A DNA stretch of 64,000 nucleotides, taken from Saliterribacillus persicus (GTDB taxonomy: Bacteria; Bacillota; Bacilli; Bacillales; Amphibacillaceae). The position numbers and the translations under genes were made by a program. Below are positions 21,025-31,021 of this stretch, piece after piece (position 1 is the first letter of the stretch; the number at the start of each line of letters is the position of its first letter). The notes below the pieces were generated by a model. That model was not told where the DNA came from and did no database searches. It was given only the letters and a program-made list of their open reading frames with translations. The stretch is taken from NCBI RefSeq assembly GCF_003337485.1, contig NZ_QPJJ01000008.1, forward strand, positions 122,758 through 186,757, in the 5' to 3' direction.

Positions 21025-22815
21025 TTAAATTTCACATGCATATGTGCTAATTGAACCTTTTAAACGTTGTGCTTCTTTATACGTACATCTGTTGTGAATA
21101 ACCTCTAATCCAGCTTCGCGTGCTATTTTTTCAGCTTCTGGTGATACTACACCTTCTTGTAGCCAGAAAACCTTAGGTCCAACCTCTGCTGCTTCTTTAG
21201 CAACCTCTACCGCAGCATCCGGACTTCTAAATACTTGCACAATATCAATGTCTACTGGAACACTTTTTAGATCCGGATAAGCTTTTTCGCCTAATATTTC
21301 CGTTTCTCTTGGGTTAACTGGAATAATCTTATAGCCTAATCGTTGCATTTTTCTTGCTAAACGGTAACTCGGTCTAGCTTCTTTCCCGCTTAGACCAACA
21401 ATTGCTAATGTCTTTTGTCTAGTTATTTCCTTACCATTCTCTGTAACTTTTTCATGAGCGGAATTTAGCGCCCATTTAATGACACCTTCATCATTGACTA
21501 CGATATGTTTCTTCGTGTCTTCACCGATTCCAGTTGCTTTCGCTAATGCTTGATCTAAATCATTTTGAATATCTCGTATCGATTCGATCCCCACCGAAAG
21601 CCTTATTAACTCTTCAGTCACACCAGTTTCTTTTAATTTATCCTTTGAAAGCTGTTGATGCGTAGTAGATGCAGGGTGAATAATAAGTGACTTCGCATCT
21701 CCTACATTTGCAACATGCGACCATAAGGAAACATTATTGATTAAGCTTCTTCCAGCATCTTTTCCTCCTTTAATTCCAAAAACGATAATGGAACCAAATC
21801 CATTTTCTAAGATCGAAGAAGCAAGGTTATGACTTGGATGGCTTTCAAGTCCTGGGTAAGTCACCCACTCTACTGCAGGATGTGTATTTAAGTAGTTAGC
21901 TAACTGCAAGGCATTTCGATTATGCCTTTCTACCCTTAAATGTAAGGTTTCTAAGCCTTGAATCAGTTGAAAGGCATTATAAGGACTAAGTGCTGCACCA
22001 AAATCTCGCAGTAACTGAACTCTTACTTTAGTAATAAAAGCTAATGTTCCAAAATCTATGGCATATCTGATTCCGTTATAGCTTGGATCTGGTTCTGTAA
22101 AAGCTGGATACTTATCTGAGTTCCAGTTAAACCGCCCACCGTCAATGATAATCCCGCCTATGGATGTACCATGACCGCCAATCCATTTCGTAGCTGAATG
22201 GACAACGACGTCTGCACCTAAATTAATTGGTTTACAACCATATGGTGTAGCGAATGTGTTATCGACAATTAATGGAATACCAGCTTCATGTGCTATATTT
22301 GCTACTTTCTCTACATCAAGCACCTGTAATCCTGGGTTACCTATTATTTCGCCGTACACCGCTTTTGTTTTATCCGTGATCGCTTTTTTATAATTTTCTG
22401 GATCAGTTGGATCGACGAATTTTACATTTATACCATAGCGTGGAAGTGTAACTGCAAATAAATTATACGTTCCACCGTACAGGTTCACTCCTGCTACAAT
22501 TTCATCTCCAGCACTTGCTAGATTTAAGATTGATAATGTAATAGCTGACATCCCGGATGCCGTTGCAACTGCTGCTACCCCGTCTTCTAGGAGTGCCATT
22601 CGTTTTTCAAAAACATCAACGGTTGGATTTCCAATTCTAGAATAAATATTTCCTGGCTCATCTAAAGCGAATAATCGCTCAGCGTGTTCTGTGTCGTGAA
22701 AAACGTAAGAAGTAGATTGATAAATAGGAACCGCTCTAGCTCCTGTTGTGGGATCAGGTGATTGCCCACCATGTAGATTTACTGTTTCTGCATCGTACGT
22801 GTGATGATTTGTCAT
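21025..22815 (-). CDS. metY: O-acetylhomoserine sulfhydrylase fused to a CoA-binding domain
   Basis: Residues 1 to about 430 form a PLP-dependent MetY: VNLHGGQSPDPTTGARAVPI, YSRIGNPT, ASGMSAITLSIL, and HSATKWIGGHGT with the PLP Lys210. It should make homocysteine from O-acetylhomoserine and sulfide. After a linker, residues about 450-590 form a separate CoA_binding (YccU-type) Rossmann domain: TLAIVGLSGKEARPSYRLA, GYKIIPVNPRETEILGEKAY, VDIVQVFRSPD in layout, and NRCTYKEAQRL. The single open frame has no sign of an assembly join. The ATG at 22815 follows GGGGGAG, which lies inside the longer in-frame ORF. It is the first gene after the tandem SAM-I riboswitches. Confidence 0.93.
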   Translation of the reverse strand: MTNHHTYDAETVNLHGGQSPDPTTGARAVPIYQSTSYVFHDTEHAERLFALDEPGNIYSRIGNPTVDVFEKRMALLEDGVAAVATASGMSAITLSILNLASAGDEIVAGVNLYGGTYNLFAVTLPRYGINVKFVDPTDPENYKKAITDKTKAVYGEIIGNPGLQVLDVEKVANIAHEAGIPLIVDNTFATPYGCKPINLGADVVVHSATKWIGGHGTSIGGIIIDGGRFNWNSDKYPAFTEPDPSYNGIRYAIDFGTLAFITKVRVQLLRDFGAALSPYNAFQLIQGLETLHLRVERHNRNALQLANYLNTHPAVEWVTYPGLESHPSHNLASSILENGFGSIIVFGIKGGKDAGRSLINNVSLWSHVANVGDAKSLIIHPASTTHQQLSKDKLKETGVTEELIRLSVGIESIRDIQNDLDQALAKATGIGEDTKKHIVVNDEGVIKWALNSAHEKVTENGKEITRQKTLAIVGLSGKEARPSYRLARKMQRLGYKIIPVNPRETEILGEKAYPDLKSVPVDIDIVQVFRSPDAAVEVAKEAAEVGPKVFWLQEGVVSPEAEKIAREAGLEVIHNRCTYKEAQRLKGSISTYACEI

Positions 22816-22852
22816 TACTATCTCCCCCAATTTCGAATTACTTTATTCCATT

Positions 22853-23028
22853 AAAAAAGCCCTCTTCAGCTAAGAAGAGGGCTTGGTTATACATACATGT
22901 TTCACCATAAATTTTCCTCCCCTCATCTTTCAGGATATTATCCTGCAGGAATTAGCACCTTTTAAGCTAAAGCTTAATGGTTGCCGGGTATCATCGGGCC
23001 AGTCCCTCCACCTCTCTCGATAAGAGAT
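22853..23028 (-). ncRNA. SAM-I riboswitch, proximal copy, with terminator
   Basis: The aptamer (about 22920-23028) carries GAGAGGTGGAGGGACTGGCC, CCCGATGATACCCGGCAACC and GGTGCTAATTCCTGC. P1 pairs CTCTTATC with GATGAGGG. The expression platform is an 11-base terminator stem (AAGCCCTCTTC / GAAGAGGGCTT, 22857-22884) followed by T on the minus strand. The 3' side of P1 (GAGGG) can instead pair with CCCTC of the terminator as antiterminator. High SAM should end transcription before metY. Confidence 0.95.
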
Positions 23029-23051
23029 AAACTATTTAGTTTTCAAAATAC

Positions 23052-23222
23052 AAAAAGTCTCCCTATCTATAGATAAGAGAGACTTGAAAAATTTAAGTTC
23101 AGTCCTCTTATCTCTTCTAAAACCTTTACGGTAATAGTAGGAATTGGCACCTGTATTAAGTAAGTTACTTAATGGTTGCCGAGGTTTCAAAGGGCCATTC
23201 CCTCCACCTCTCTTGATAAGAA
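23052..23222 (-). ncRNA. SAM-I riboswitch, distal copy, with its own terminator
   Basis: A second aptamer (23105-23222) lies directly upstream of the first on the minus strand. P1 pairs TTCTTATC with GATAAGAG. Conserved GAGAGGTGGAGGGA, GGCAACC and GGTGCCAATTCC are present. Its terminator (AAGTCTC...GAGACTT, 23055-23085) ends in a T run, and GATAAGAG can pair with CTCTTATC of the terminator arm as antiterminator. The core differs from the other two copies at conserved positions: GGGAATGGCCCTTTGA in place of GGGACTGGCCCGATGA. Confidence 0.92.
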
Positions 23223-23267
23223 TTAATTCCGAGTGAATTACTCATATTTAATTTGTGATTAATTAGA

Positions 23268-23296
23268 AGTTTAGCAGAAGCCTATAGGAGTGTCAA
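23268..23296 (-). promoter_or_regulatory. SigA promoter of the metY-ssu-acs operon
   Basis: A perfect TTGACA is followed after 17 bases by TAAACT on the minus strand. The first aptamer starts about 45 bases downstream. No other promoter of this quality lies before metY. Confidence 0.75.
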
Positions 23297-23372
23297 TATA
23301 TTTTTTAAATAAATTTTATTTTCAGATAAATCAACGTTTTTCTTTTTAAAACAAAAACAATAATATCATTAT

Positions 23373-23585
23373 TTAACTTACTTTTGAACGCTTTAATTCT
23401 GCGGACAAAATATTTTCAATCTTAAACTTTCTAACTTTATTACGAAAATAACAATATGCCAAAATATCATGTTGACCTATCTTTAACACCTTAATATAAC
23501 GGTTTGATATATGATTCTTTCCATCAATATAGAATATAGCTATTCTCATATCTTCCCGTAAAGATTTCTTTATCATAAACATCAT
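23373..23585 (-). CDS. Small WYL-like single-domain protein
   Basis: The 70-residue product reads as one compact beta-rich domain: MRIAIFYIDGKNHISNRYIKV, given here only as its pattern of strand, turn and strand, then QHDILAYCYFRNKVRKFKIENILSAEL. The order (effector-sensing strand pair, aromatic-rich strand, R-x-FK-x-ENI) resembles the WYL domain found in bacterial regulators, but there is no DNA-binding part. GGTGA lies seven bases before the ATG. It is next to the S-box promoter, which is outside the gene. Function is unknown; a stand-alone ligand-sensing or truncated regulator are options. Confidence 0.6.
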   Translation of the reverse strand: MMFMIKKSLREDMRIAIFYIDGKNHISNRYIKVLKIGQHDILAYCYFRNKVRKFKIENILSAELKRSKVS

Positions 23586-23763
23586 ATTTATTCACCGCCG
23601 TTTTCTTTTATATTAACACGAACAAACGTTCCTGTAAATGGATTAACATAGACGGTTTTAATTTTTTATATTAACTATTTCTATATTATTTTAAGAAATG
23701 GAAATGATGAGCTAGCTGTGTTAAATTTAACCTAACTTCAACTCAACTTAAGGAGCGATTTTT

Positions 23764-23979
23764 ATGACTGAACAGAAAAAAAGAGATTACAAAGCAATCC
23801 ATTGGTTTAGTTATATCATTATAATAATTTCCTTGTTAGTAAACACTTACGCAATTTCAAATGGAATTCCGCGACCTATTTTAGGATTTAGTTATTTATC
23901 TTTTTTAGGAGTCATCATTGGTTTAGTCATTTTCATCCTATTTTCTTATAAACTAAAAAAGCTTAAAAGTAGAAAATAA
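23764..23979 (+). CDS. Small membrane protein, two helices, unknown function
   Basis: The 71-residue protein has a basic N-terminus (TEQKKRDYK), two hydrophobic helices (about residues 14-31 and 40-60) and a Lys-rich C-terminus (KLKKLKSRK). Both ends are therefore likely cytoplasmic. AAGGAG lies nine bases before the ATG, which supports it as real. I do not recognise the family. It stands alone, divergent from the WYL-like gene, with no clear terminator after it. The following 257 bases up to the tRNA hold no gene I can support. Confidence 0.65.
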   Translation: MTEQKKRDYKAIHWFSYIIIIISLLVNTYAISNGIPRPILGFSYLSFLGVIIGLVIFILFSYKLKKLKSRK

Positions 23980-24236
23980 TCTATTCAGATGTGGGACGAA
24001 AGAAAATTTTTTAGACTGAAGAATTTAAAGCTAATGAAATTGTTTTTCAGAATCATATAAATCTAATCATACTCAAGTAAAAGGATTTATTCATCGAAGT
24101 CATTTTAGAGGAAAGTTACTATGTTTTTGAGGATGTAAAGTCATCTAGTCATGTTCAGTCAATGATAATTTCATGAAATCTTCTATTACAAAACCTTCAT
24201 GCGTAATCTCATTAATCAAACACACAAAAATATATA

Positions 24237-24309
24237 CGCGCCCGGAGGGATTTGAACCCCCGACTCTTGGTACCGGAAACCAATGCTCTATCCCCTGAGC
24301 TACGGGCGC
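24237..24309 (-). tRNA. tRNA-Arg (CCG)
   Basis: On the minus strand the acceptor stem is GCGCCCG/CGGGCGC. The D arm contains TAGCTCAG, and the anticodon stem TTGGT/ACCAA closes a seven-base loop TTCCGGT with anticodon CCG. The T arm contains GGGTTCAAATCCC. The discriminator is G and CCA is not encoded. Confidence 0.95.
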
Positions 24310-24474
24310 ATGATTCTATAAACGACAAGACTCATTATAGCTGATTAAGCCTTCATTTTCAATTAATTCTTTATCTATTAGTTATTATTTTAAATTCCCA
24401 TTAATATCGTTTACAGTAGGAAAAGAAAGGGAACCCTGTAAAGAGAGAATTTCATCAATATAAAGATCAAATTG

Positions 24475-24491
24475 TTTGACCTTTATTGACC
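24475..24491. promoter_or_regulatory. CtsR operator upstream of clpP
   Basis: TTTGACC-TTT-ATTGACC is the complement of the CtsR heptad repeat GGTCAAA-NAN-GGTCAAA, with one mismatch. It lies 73 bases before clpP, where CtsR represses the class III heat-shock gene in Bacilli. The second heptad contains TTGACC and may be the -35; no convincing -10 was found at 17 bases. Confidence 0.75.
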
Positions 24492-24563
24492 AATTCGTTA
24501 AGCTATACATAGAAAGCTTAAAACGATAAGATAACATTAGAGCTATATAAGGAGGAAAATGAA

Positions 24564-25151
24564 ATGAATTTAATACCTACAGTTATTGAACAAACCAATC
24601 GTGGGGAACGTGCCTATGATATTTACTCTCGTCTTTTAAAGGATAGAATTATCATGCTAGGCAGTGGTATCGATGATAATGTTGCAAACAGCATTGTTGC
24701 GCAGTTACTATTTTTAGCAGCAGAAGATCCTGAAAAAGATATTTCTTTATACATCAATTCCCCAGGCGGTTCAATTACAGCGGGGATGGCTATTTACGAT
24801 ACGATGCAATTTATTAAGCCAAATGTATCTACTATCTGTATTGGTATGGCAGCATCAATGGGAGCATTCTTACTTACAGCTGGTGAGCCTGGTAAAAGAT
24901 TCGCATTACCTAACAGTGAAGTGATGATTCACCAACCACTTGGTGGAACACAAGGTCAAGCAACAGATATCCAAATTCATGCGAATCGCATTATTGAGAT
25001 GCGTAAGAAATTAAACGAAATATTAGCTGATAGAACTGGTCAACCGATCGAAGTGATTGAAAAAGATACAGACCGTGACAACTTTATGTCAGCTGAAAAA
25101 GCAAAAGAATATGGTATCATCGACAAAGTAATGGCGAAGAAACCTCAATAA
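24564..25151 (+). CDS. clpP: ATP-dependent Clp protease proteolytic subunit
   Basis: ClpP forms the barrel peptidase that works with ClpC, ClpX or ClpE. The 195-residue protein has the catalytic Ser98 in GMAASMGAF and His123 in MIHQPLGG. The third residue, an Asp, lies in the DTDRDNFM region. AAGGAGG lies eight bases before the ATG. It is a single-gene unit with a CtsR site upstream and a hairpin terminator downstream. Confidence 0.98.
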   Translation: MNLIPTVIEQTNRGERAYDIYSRLLKDRIIMLGSGIDDNVANSIVAQLLFLAAEDPEKDISLYINSPGGSITAGMAIYDTMQFIKPNVSTICIGMAASMGAFLLTAGEPGKRFALPNSEVMIHQPLGGTQGQATDIQIHANRIIEMRKKLNEILADRTGQPIEVIEKDTDRDNFMSAEKAKEYGIIDKVMAKKPQ

Positions 25152-25161
25152 TATTTATATC

Positions 25162-25201
25162 AAAAAGCTCCTGTCTATATTAACATTAGGCAGGAGTTTT
25201 T
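25162..25201. terminator. Bidirectional terminator between clpP and crh
   Basis: AAAAAGCTCCTG pairs with CAGGAGTTTTT (one bulged G), with further pairing of TCTA and TAGG inside. T and A tracts on both sides allow it to end clpP and the convergent whiA-crh transcript. Confidence 0.8.
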
Positions 25202-25213
25202 CTTTATATACTA

Positions 25214-25468
25214 TTATTTATTTTCCACGTAGGTTGTTAATTCCTTTAATGCCACATCTTCATCAGAGCCGTCCACAAGTAGTGTTATTTCGTCTCCATT
25301 CGTTATTGCTAAGCTCATTAAACCCATTATACTTTTTGCATTCACTCTTTTATTTCCTTTTTCGATAAATAATTCTGAAGCATAACTATTTGCACGCTGC
25401 ACAAATTCTGCAGCTGGCCTTGCTTGAAGACCAGGATGTAAACCAATCACTACTGTCTTTTCTACCAT
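25214..25468 (-). CDS. crh: HPr-like catabolite repression protein Crh
   Basis: The 84-residue protein has the HPr fold, but the phosphorylatable His15 is replaced by Gln (GLQARPAA). The regulatory Ser46 is kept in NAKSIMGLMSLA. That is the hallmark of Crh: it is phosphorylated only by HPrK/P, then acts as CcpA corepressor and in B. subtilis controls methylglyoxal synthase. The second ATG is chosen because GGGAGG lies seven bases before it, giving the normal length. It follows whiA by 88 bases. Confidence 0.95.
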   Translation of the reverse strand: MVEKTVVIGLHPGLQARPAAEFVQRANSYASELFIEKGNKRVNAKSIMGLMSLAITNGDEITLLVDGSDEDVALKELTTYVENK

Positions 25469-25556
25469 TTTCATTCCTCCCTAATATAAGTAAGCGTTAT
25501 CATTATACGTTAAACAGGAAGTCCTTATGCTAAAAGGACTTCATGATGGCTATATT

Positions 25557-26507
25557 TTAATTTTTAACAGGTAAATCTCCTCGCCTTAACTGATCTGCAA
25601 ATTGATCAATCTTTTTAAGTCGATGATTAATCCCTGATTTACTGATATTGCCTGTTGATACCATTTCTCCTATTTCCTTTAAAGAAATATCTTGATGTTC
25701 TAATCTTAATTCAGCTATTTCTCTAAGCTTATCAGGTAAGGTTTCTAAACCTACTGAATCTCTTATAAAGCGAATATTTTCAACCTGTCTAAAAGCTGCA
25801 CCAATTGTTTTATTTAAATTCGCGGTTTCACAATTAACAAGTCGATTAACGGAATTTCTCATATCTCTTACAATTCGTACATCTTCAAATTTAAATAACG
25901 CTTGATGGGCACCGATATTGTTTAAAAACTCTGTGATCTTTTCCGCTTCCTTGATATAAGCGATATAACCCTTTTTTCGTTCTAATGCTCTTGCATGAAG
26001 ACCAAAGCTATCCATTAATTCTAACAAAGCGTCATTATGTTCCTCATAGAAGTTATATATCTCCAAATGATACGAGGACGTTTCTGGATTATTTACAGAG
26101 CCACCCGCTAAGAAGGCCCCCCGTAAATACGCCCGTCTGCAACAAACCTTTTTCGTATAGTTTTCTGAGATAGTACGAATTAGTGTAAATGGTTCTTTTA
26201 AAATTTCCAGTTCAGAAAGTAGATGTTTTACGCCTTCATTCATTCGTACAATATATACATTATTTTTCTTTAATTTCATCTTTTTTCGTACTAAAAGTTC
26301 AACTGGGTAGGCATATTGCGACTTGATCAATGTATAAATTCGTCTTGCAATTGCTGCATTTTCAGTTTGAACATCCAATACATATTTTTGACGTGAAAGT
26401 GAGACTGCACCATTCATTCGAATCAGCGCTGCTAATTCTGCTTTAATACAACACTCGTCGTTTTTTATATTCGTTAATTCTTTTTTTATCTCTGAAGCAA
26501 ATGACAC
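25557..26507 (-). CDS. whiA: WhiA family DNA-binding protein
   Basis: The 316-residue protein joins an N-terminal LAGLIDADG-like domain, which includes [19 protein letters not shown], and a C-terminal helix-turn-helix with [13 protein letters not shown]. In B. subtilis it binds DNA and influences division and chromosome segregation; in actinomycetes it activates sporulation genes. It lies in the conserved rapZ-yvcK-whiA-crh order, 23 bases after yvcK. Confidence 0.96.
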   Translation of the reverse strand: MSFASEIKKELTNIKNDECCIKAELAALIRMNGAVSLSRQKYVLDVQTENAAIARRIYTLIKSQYAYPVELLVRKKMKLKKNNVYIVRMNEGVKHLLSELEILKEPFTLIRTISENYTKKVCCRRAYLRGAFLAGGSVNNPETSSYHLEIYNFYEEHNDALLELMDSFGLHARALERKKGYIAYIKEAEKITEFLNNIGAHQALFKFEDVRIVRDMRNSVNRLVNCETANLNKTIGAAFRQVENIRFIRDSVGLETLPDKLREIAELRLEHQDISLKEIGEMVSTGNISKSGINHRLKKIDQFADQLRRGDLPVKN

Positions 26508-26530
26508 TTTCTCACCTCCCCTATAAGTTG

Positions 26531-27484
26531 TTACAGTAGCGACATTAATAAAGTGGCAATTTTTTCTGTATTATGCCGAATCGCCTGACCACGCTGTTCT
26601 ATGATATCAGCTTCAATTATATCAATATCTAACTTTTTCAAACGCTCCAAATCATATACAACAGGTTCTGCCTGTTCTTCAGCATAAACCTCTCTTACAT
26701 CGCGATTTATTGTCTCGCTATGTACAATAACAGATTGAATACAGCCCTGCCCGATATGATCCATAATAGCTTGGACATGATCGGTAGCAGTATAATGACT
26801 TGTTTCACCTTTTTGAGTCATCACGTTACAAACATATACAACCTTAGATTTGGTTGATCTCAATGCTTCCCCAATTTGCGGTACAATTAAATTAGGGAGT
26901 GTACTGGTATAAAGACTCCCTGGAGCTATGACAACCAGGTCTGCATTCTTTATAGCATCTACTGCCTCTGGAAGAGGTAAGACCGGATTAGGCTCTAAAA
27001 ATACTCGCTTAATTTTTTCTCCTGATAAAGGGATATTAGATTCTCCAGAAACTATGTTGCCACTTTCTAATTCTGCATGTAAAAACATATTTTGGTTAGC
27101 GATCGGAAAAATACTACCTTTTACATTTAGTACACGTGAAATTTCTTTGATTCCATTATAAAAGTCGCCTGTTACAGATGTCATGGCGGCTAAAAGCAAA
27201 TTCCCCATGGAATGACCAGTAAGTTCATTTCCTTTGGTAAATCGATGTTGAAAAAGGTCCATTAACATCGGCTCAGCCTCAGACATAGCCGTAATAACAT
27301 TTCTAATATCGCCTGGGGCAGGAATCGCCATTTCCGTCCGTAGACGTCCAGAGCTTCCACCATCATCCGCTACGGTTACAATTGCGGATAAATCAATAGG
27401 ATAATCCTTTAACCCTCTTAGCAGCACAGGCATTCCTGTTCCACCACCTAAAACGACGACTTTCGGGTGCTCTTCTTCTATCAT
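26531..27484 (-). CDS. yvcK: YvcK/GlmR family protein (gluconeogenesis and cell-wall factor)
   Basis: The 317-residue protein has the CofD-like fold: [16 protein letters not shown] at the N-terminus, [24 protein letters not shown] and [15 protein letters not shown]. In B. subtilis YvcK (GlmR) binds UDP-GlcNAc and is needed for normal shape and for growth on gluconeogenic carbon. The gene begins one base after the rapZ stop codon, so the two are tightly coupled. Confidence 0.95.
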   Translation of the reverse strand: MIEEEHPKVVVLGGGTGMPVLLRGLKDYPIDLSAIVTVADDGGSSGRLRTEMAIPAPGDIRNVITAMSEAEPMLMDLFQHRFTKGNELTGHSMGNLLLAAMTSVTGDFYNGIKEISRVLNVKGSIFPIANQNMFLHAELESGNIVSGESNIPLSGEKIKRVFLEPNPVLPLPEAVDAIKNADLVVIAPGSLYTSTLPNLIVPQIGEALRSTKSKVVYVCNVMTQKGETSHYTATDHVQAIMDHIGQGCIQSVIVHSETINRDVREVYAEEQAEPVVYDLERLKKLDIDIIEADIIEQRGQAIRHNTEKIATLLMSLL

Positions 27485-27485
27485 G

Positions 27486-28370
27486 TTAATGTCCCTTTCT
27501 CTTGTCGATATCTCGATGACTTACATGTGTGACATAGCTTGTTTGAAAATATTTTGCTAAATACTCTGATATTGCAACTGAGCGGTGCTGACCACCTGTA
27601 CAACCAATAGCAATTACCAGCTGACTTTTACCTTCTCGCTTATACTGTGGAAGCATAAATTGTAGTAAATCAATGGTTTTTTCTAAAAACATTTGGGTGT
27701 CAGACCATTTAAAAACATAATTAGAAACTTCTTGATTTAAACCTGTTAATGGCTGCATATGTGCCACATAATGTGGGTTTGGTAAAAACCGAACATCAAA
27801 TACTAAATCCGCATCAATTGGTATACCATACTTAAATCCAAAGGATAATGCATGCACAGAAAATATCTCTTGATCCTCTTCACTATATCGTTTCACAATT
27901 TTTTCTCTTAATTCTTTTGGTTTTAAATCTGTTGTATCTAAAATGTTTTGTGCACGTCCGCGCAATTCGTCCAACATACTTCTTTCTAAATGAATTCCGT
28001 CTAACGGTAATCCATCAGGTGCTAAAGGGTGAGAACGGCGTGTTTCTTTATATCTCGTCACTAAAACACTGTCTTTTGCATCTAAAAAGAGAACATGCTC
28101 CTGTAACCAGTCTTCATGTGCCAACTTATCAAGAGCTTCAAATAAGGCATCAAAAAACTCTCTACCTCTTAAATCCATTACTAAAGCAACTTTTTGTATA
28201 TTGTTACTGGAATCTTTCATTAGCTCCAAAAACTTTGGTAATAAAGCTGGTGGTAAATTATCTACACAATAGTATCCTAGGTCTTCAAAGCTCTGAACAG
28301 CCACCGTTTTCCCAGCGCCACTCATCCCAGTAATAATTACTAAACGTGTTTCTTTTTTTTCATTAGCCAT
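27486..28370 (-). CDS. rapZ: RNase adapter/nucleotide-binding protein RapZ (YvcJ)
   Basis: The 294-residue protein has the N-terminal P-loop [14 protein letters not shown], the pattern [15 protein letters not shown] next to it, and the C-terminal conserved [20 protein letters not shown]. YvcJ of B. subtilis binds and hydrolyses nucleotides, and the E. coli orthologue guides RNase E to small RNAs. It heads the rapZ-yvcK-whiA-crh group. The Nudix gene yvcI, which stands between trxB and this gene in B. subtilis, is not present. Confidence 0.95.
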   Translation of the reverse strand: MANEKKETRLVIITGMSGAGKTVAVQSFEDLGYYCVDNLPPALLPKFLELMKDSSNNIQKVALVMDLRGREFFDALFEALDKLAHEDWLQEHVLFLDAKDSVLVTRYKETRRSHPLAPDGLPLDGIHLERSMLDELRGRAQNILDTTDLKPKELREKIVKRYSEEDQEIFSVHALSFGFKYGIPIDADLVFDVRFLPNPHYVAHMQPLTGLNQEVSNYVFKWSDTQMFLEKTIDLLQFMLPQYKREGKSQLVIAIGCTGGQHRSVAISEYLAKYFQTSYVTHVSHRDIDKRKGH

Positions 28371-28474
28371 GATTATCTCCCCTTTAGATCCACGATCTCA
28401 TTTCATATCTATATTATACACCGAGTGAATTGGGGGAAACAATAGAAGAGGGTTAACCAAGAAAATAAAAAAAT

Positions 28475-28498
28475 GGCACAGGTTAAATTACCTGTGCC
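28475..28498 (-). terminator. Terminator of trxB
   Basis: A perfect nine-base stem (GGCACAGGT / ACCTGTGCC) with a six-base loop is followed by a long T run on the minus strand. Confidence 0.85.
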
Positions 28499-28620
28499 GA
28501 AAAACTATATCTATAAAAAAGGGGGTCAATTAGTTATTTATAGTGTACCCCATAATTGTTTCGTCCGTGTTACAGCCAGGTTAAGAAATGGTTACTTTTC
28601 ATTTCCATCAGATGACAAGA

Positions 28621-29577
<957 letters not shown>

Positions 29578-29798
29578 TCATCCTTTCCTCCATAAACTCT
29601 ATCCTCATTATCTATTTTTGCTTGCTTTTGGTCTACTTTTTTGCTCATATCTTAGTGTATCTATTTTTATTAAAAAGTATCATTATTTTCCCGTAATAAT
29701 CAATGAATAAGAACTTATCTTCAAATTATAATAAACATGGGTACTTTATTCTAATTTCCAATAGAATAAGCTTGAATTATTTCAGCAATCCTTTGCAC

Positions 29799-29827
29799 AG
29801 AAAAAACACAGCTTGTAACTGTGTTTT
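29799..29827 (-). terminator. Terminator of the TPR-protein gene
   Basis: AAAACACAG / CTGTGTTTT with a seven-base loop is followed by T6 on the minus strand. It overlaps the stop codon of the TPR gene. Confidence 0.8.
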
Positions 29828-30854
29828 AATGAATTATCTCTTCATCAAGCCAAGGTCGCTTCTTTTTTTCCAGCCATTTATGCTGATAACATCCAGCTTG
29901 CCATAATTCTTCCGCTTTTTCAAATTTTTGCAATTTAAAACTAGCCATGCTATACCAATAGAAATACATCGCATGCCCTTTTAAAATACTGCGATTTAAT
30001 GAGCGGAATCGCTGGTAAGATGTTTCATATTGACCGATATGTGCAAATGTCGTGGCTAAACGAAGCTTTTGCTGTTCATGTATCGGATAAATATTATCGA
30101 GGATCTGCAGCATTTCGCCAAATTTAGTGAATTGGTTAGAATGCTTGTAGAAGATCGCCAAATTCATATATCCACTTAAAGAAGCTGGTGATTCTTCTAA
30201 AAGCTCTTCCTCATGTTTAATAGCTTCTTTTTCTTTACCAGAAAAAAACAAAGCATAATGATACTCGTGATTCGCAGCTTGATAAGATGGATACAACGTC
30301 AGCATCTCTTCTAATACTAATATTGCTTGTTCCCACTCTTTCCTTTCAATGTGTGAAAAAGCTGTTTCTTGATAAATTAAAATTTCGTCTTCCTCTTCTA
30401 ATATCCAATCATCATCGCCATCTTCTTTCTCTTCTTCTATACCAATTTCAAGTAGCTCTATAAGCTCATTTGCTTCTTCAATAAAATCTCCATTTGGAGC
30501 TTTTTCTAAATAAATATTCGCATATTTTTTTGCATCCTGTAAAAGTCCAAGATGTGCATAATTATTTGCAATGAGATAATAACAATCCATATAGGATTCA
30601 CCTTGTTCTGAAAGTACTCTTGTTAAAATCTGATTTGCATCATGGTAGGAGCCTACTTCTGTATAAACAATAGATAATTGACACTGAAATAACGGATTAC
30701 TTGGAGTTTTTTCAGCAGCTTTTTTTATCCATTTTAAAGCTAAATCAAACTTTCTTTTCCGATAAGCAATAACGCCTCTAGAAAAATAAAAATCACTTTC
30801 AGGAATAAACGGTATGATATTATTATCCACTTCCAAATTTTTGGTTACTGTCAT
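29826..30854 (-). CDS. Tetratricopeptide-repeat protein (YvcD-like)
   Basis: The 342-residue protein is a chain of TPR helix pairs: FYFSRGVIAYRKRKFDLALKW and PLFQCQLSIVYTEVGSYHDA appear early. A very acidic linker around residues 135-160 (EEEKEDGDDD) splits the array, and further repeats follow to the C-terminus. There is no signal peptide or membrane helix, so it is cytoplasmic and probably a scaffold. Its place next to trxB matches yvcD of B. subtilis. Partners are unknown. Confidence 0.8.
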   Translation of the reverse strand: MTVTKNLEVDNNIIPFIPESDFYFSRGVIAYRKRKFDLALKWIKKAAEKTPSNPLFQCQLSIVYTEVGSYHDANQILTRVLSEQGESYMDCYYLIANNYAHLGLLQDAKKYANIYLEKAPNGDFIEEANELIELLEIGIEEEKEDGDDDWILEEEDEILIYQETAFSHIERKEWEQAILVLEEMLTLYPSYQAANHEYHYALFFSGKEKEAIKHEEELLEESPASLSGYMNLAIFYKHSNQFTKFGEMLQILDNIYPIHEQQKLRLATTFAHIGQYETSYQRFRSLNRSILKGHAMYFYWYSMASFKLQKFEKAEELWQAGCYQHKWLEKKKRPWLDEEIIH

Positions 30855-30968
30855 CCGCTTTCCCCCTCACTAACTTATCAAATATAAGATAAGTCGATCT
30901 TCATATATTCACATACAAACTACATAGTATCTAGATTGGTTGGAAAAAGCAACTTCTTTTTTAAGAAA

Positions 30969-31000
30969 AAAAGAAATGATCGATAGAGACCATTTCTTTT
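30969..31000 (-). terminator. Terminator of the hprK operon
   Basis: AAAGAAATG / CATTTCTTT with a partly paired 12-base loop is followed by seven T on the minus strand. It lies 21 bases after the stop of the flavoprotein gene. Confidence 0.75.
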
Positions 31001-31021
31001 TCTTCATGATTCTTTAAAATA

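Noticed and set aside
23985..24010. GTGGGACGAAAG stretch resembling the repeat at 63907
   Set aside because: Only about nine bases agree and there is no hairpin after it; this is not enough to call a repeat copy.
27848..28333. 161-codon open frame on the plus strand
   Set aside because: It lies wholly antisense to rapZ, which has clear motifs and a ribosome site. The translated product is rich in Leu and His without any family pattern.
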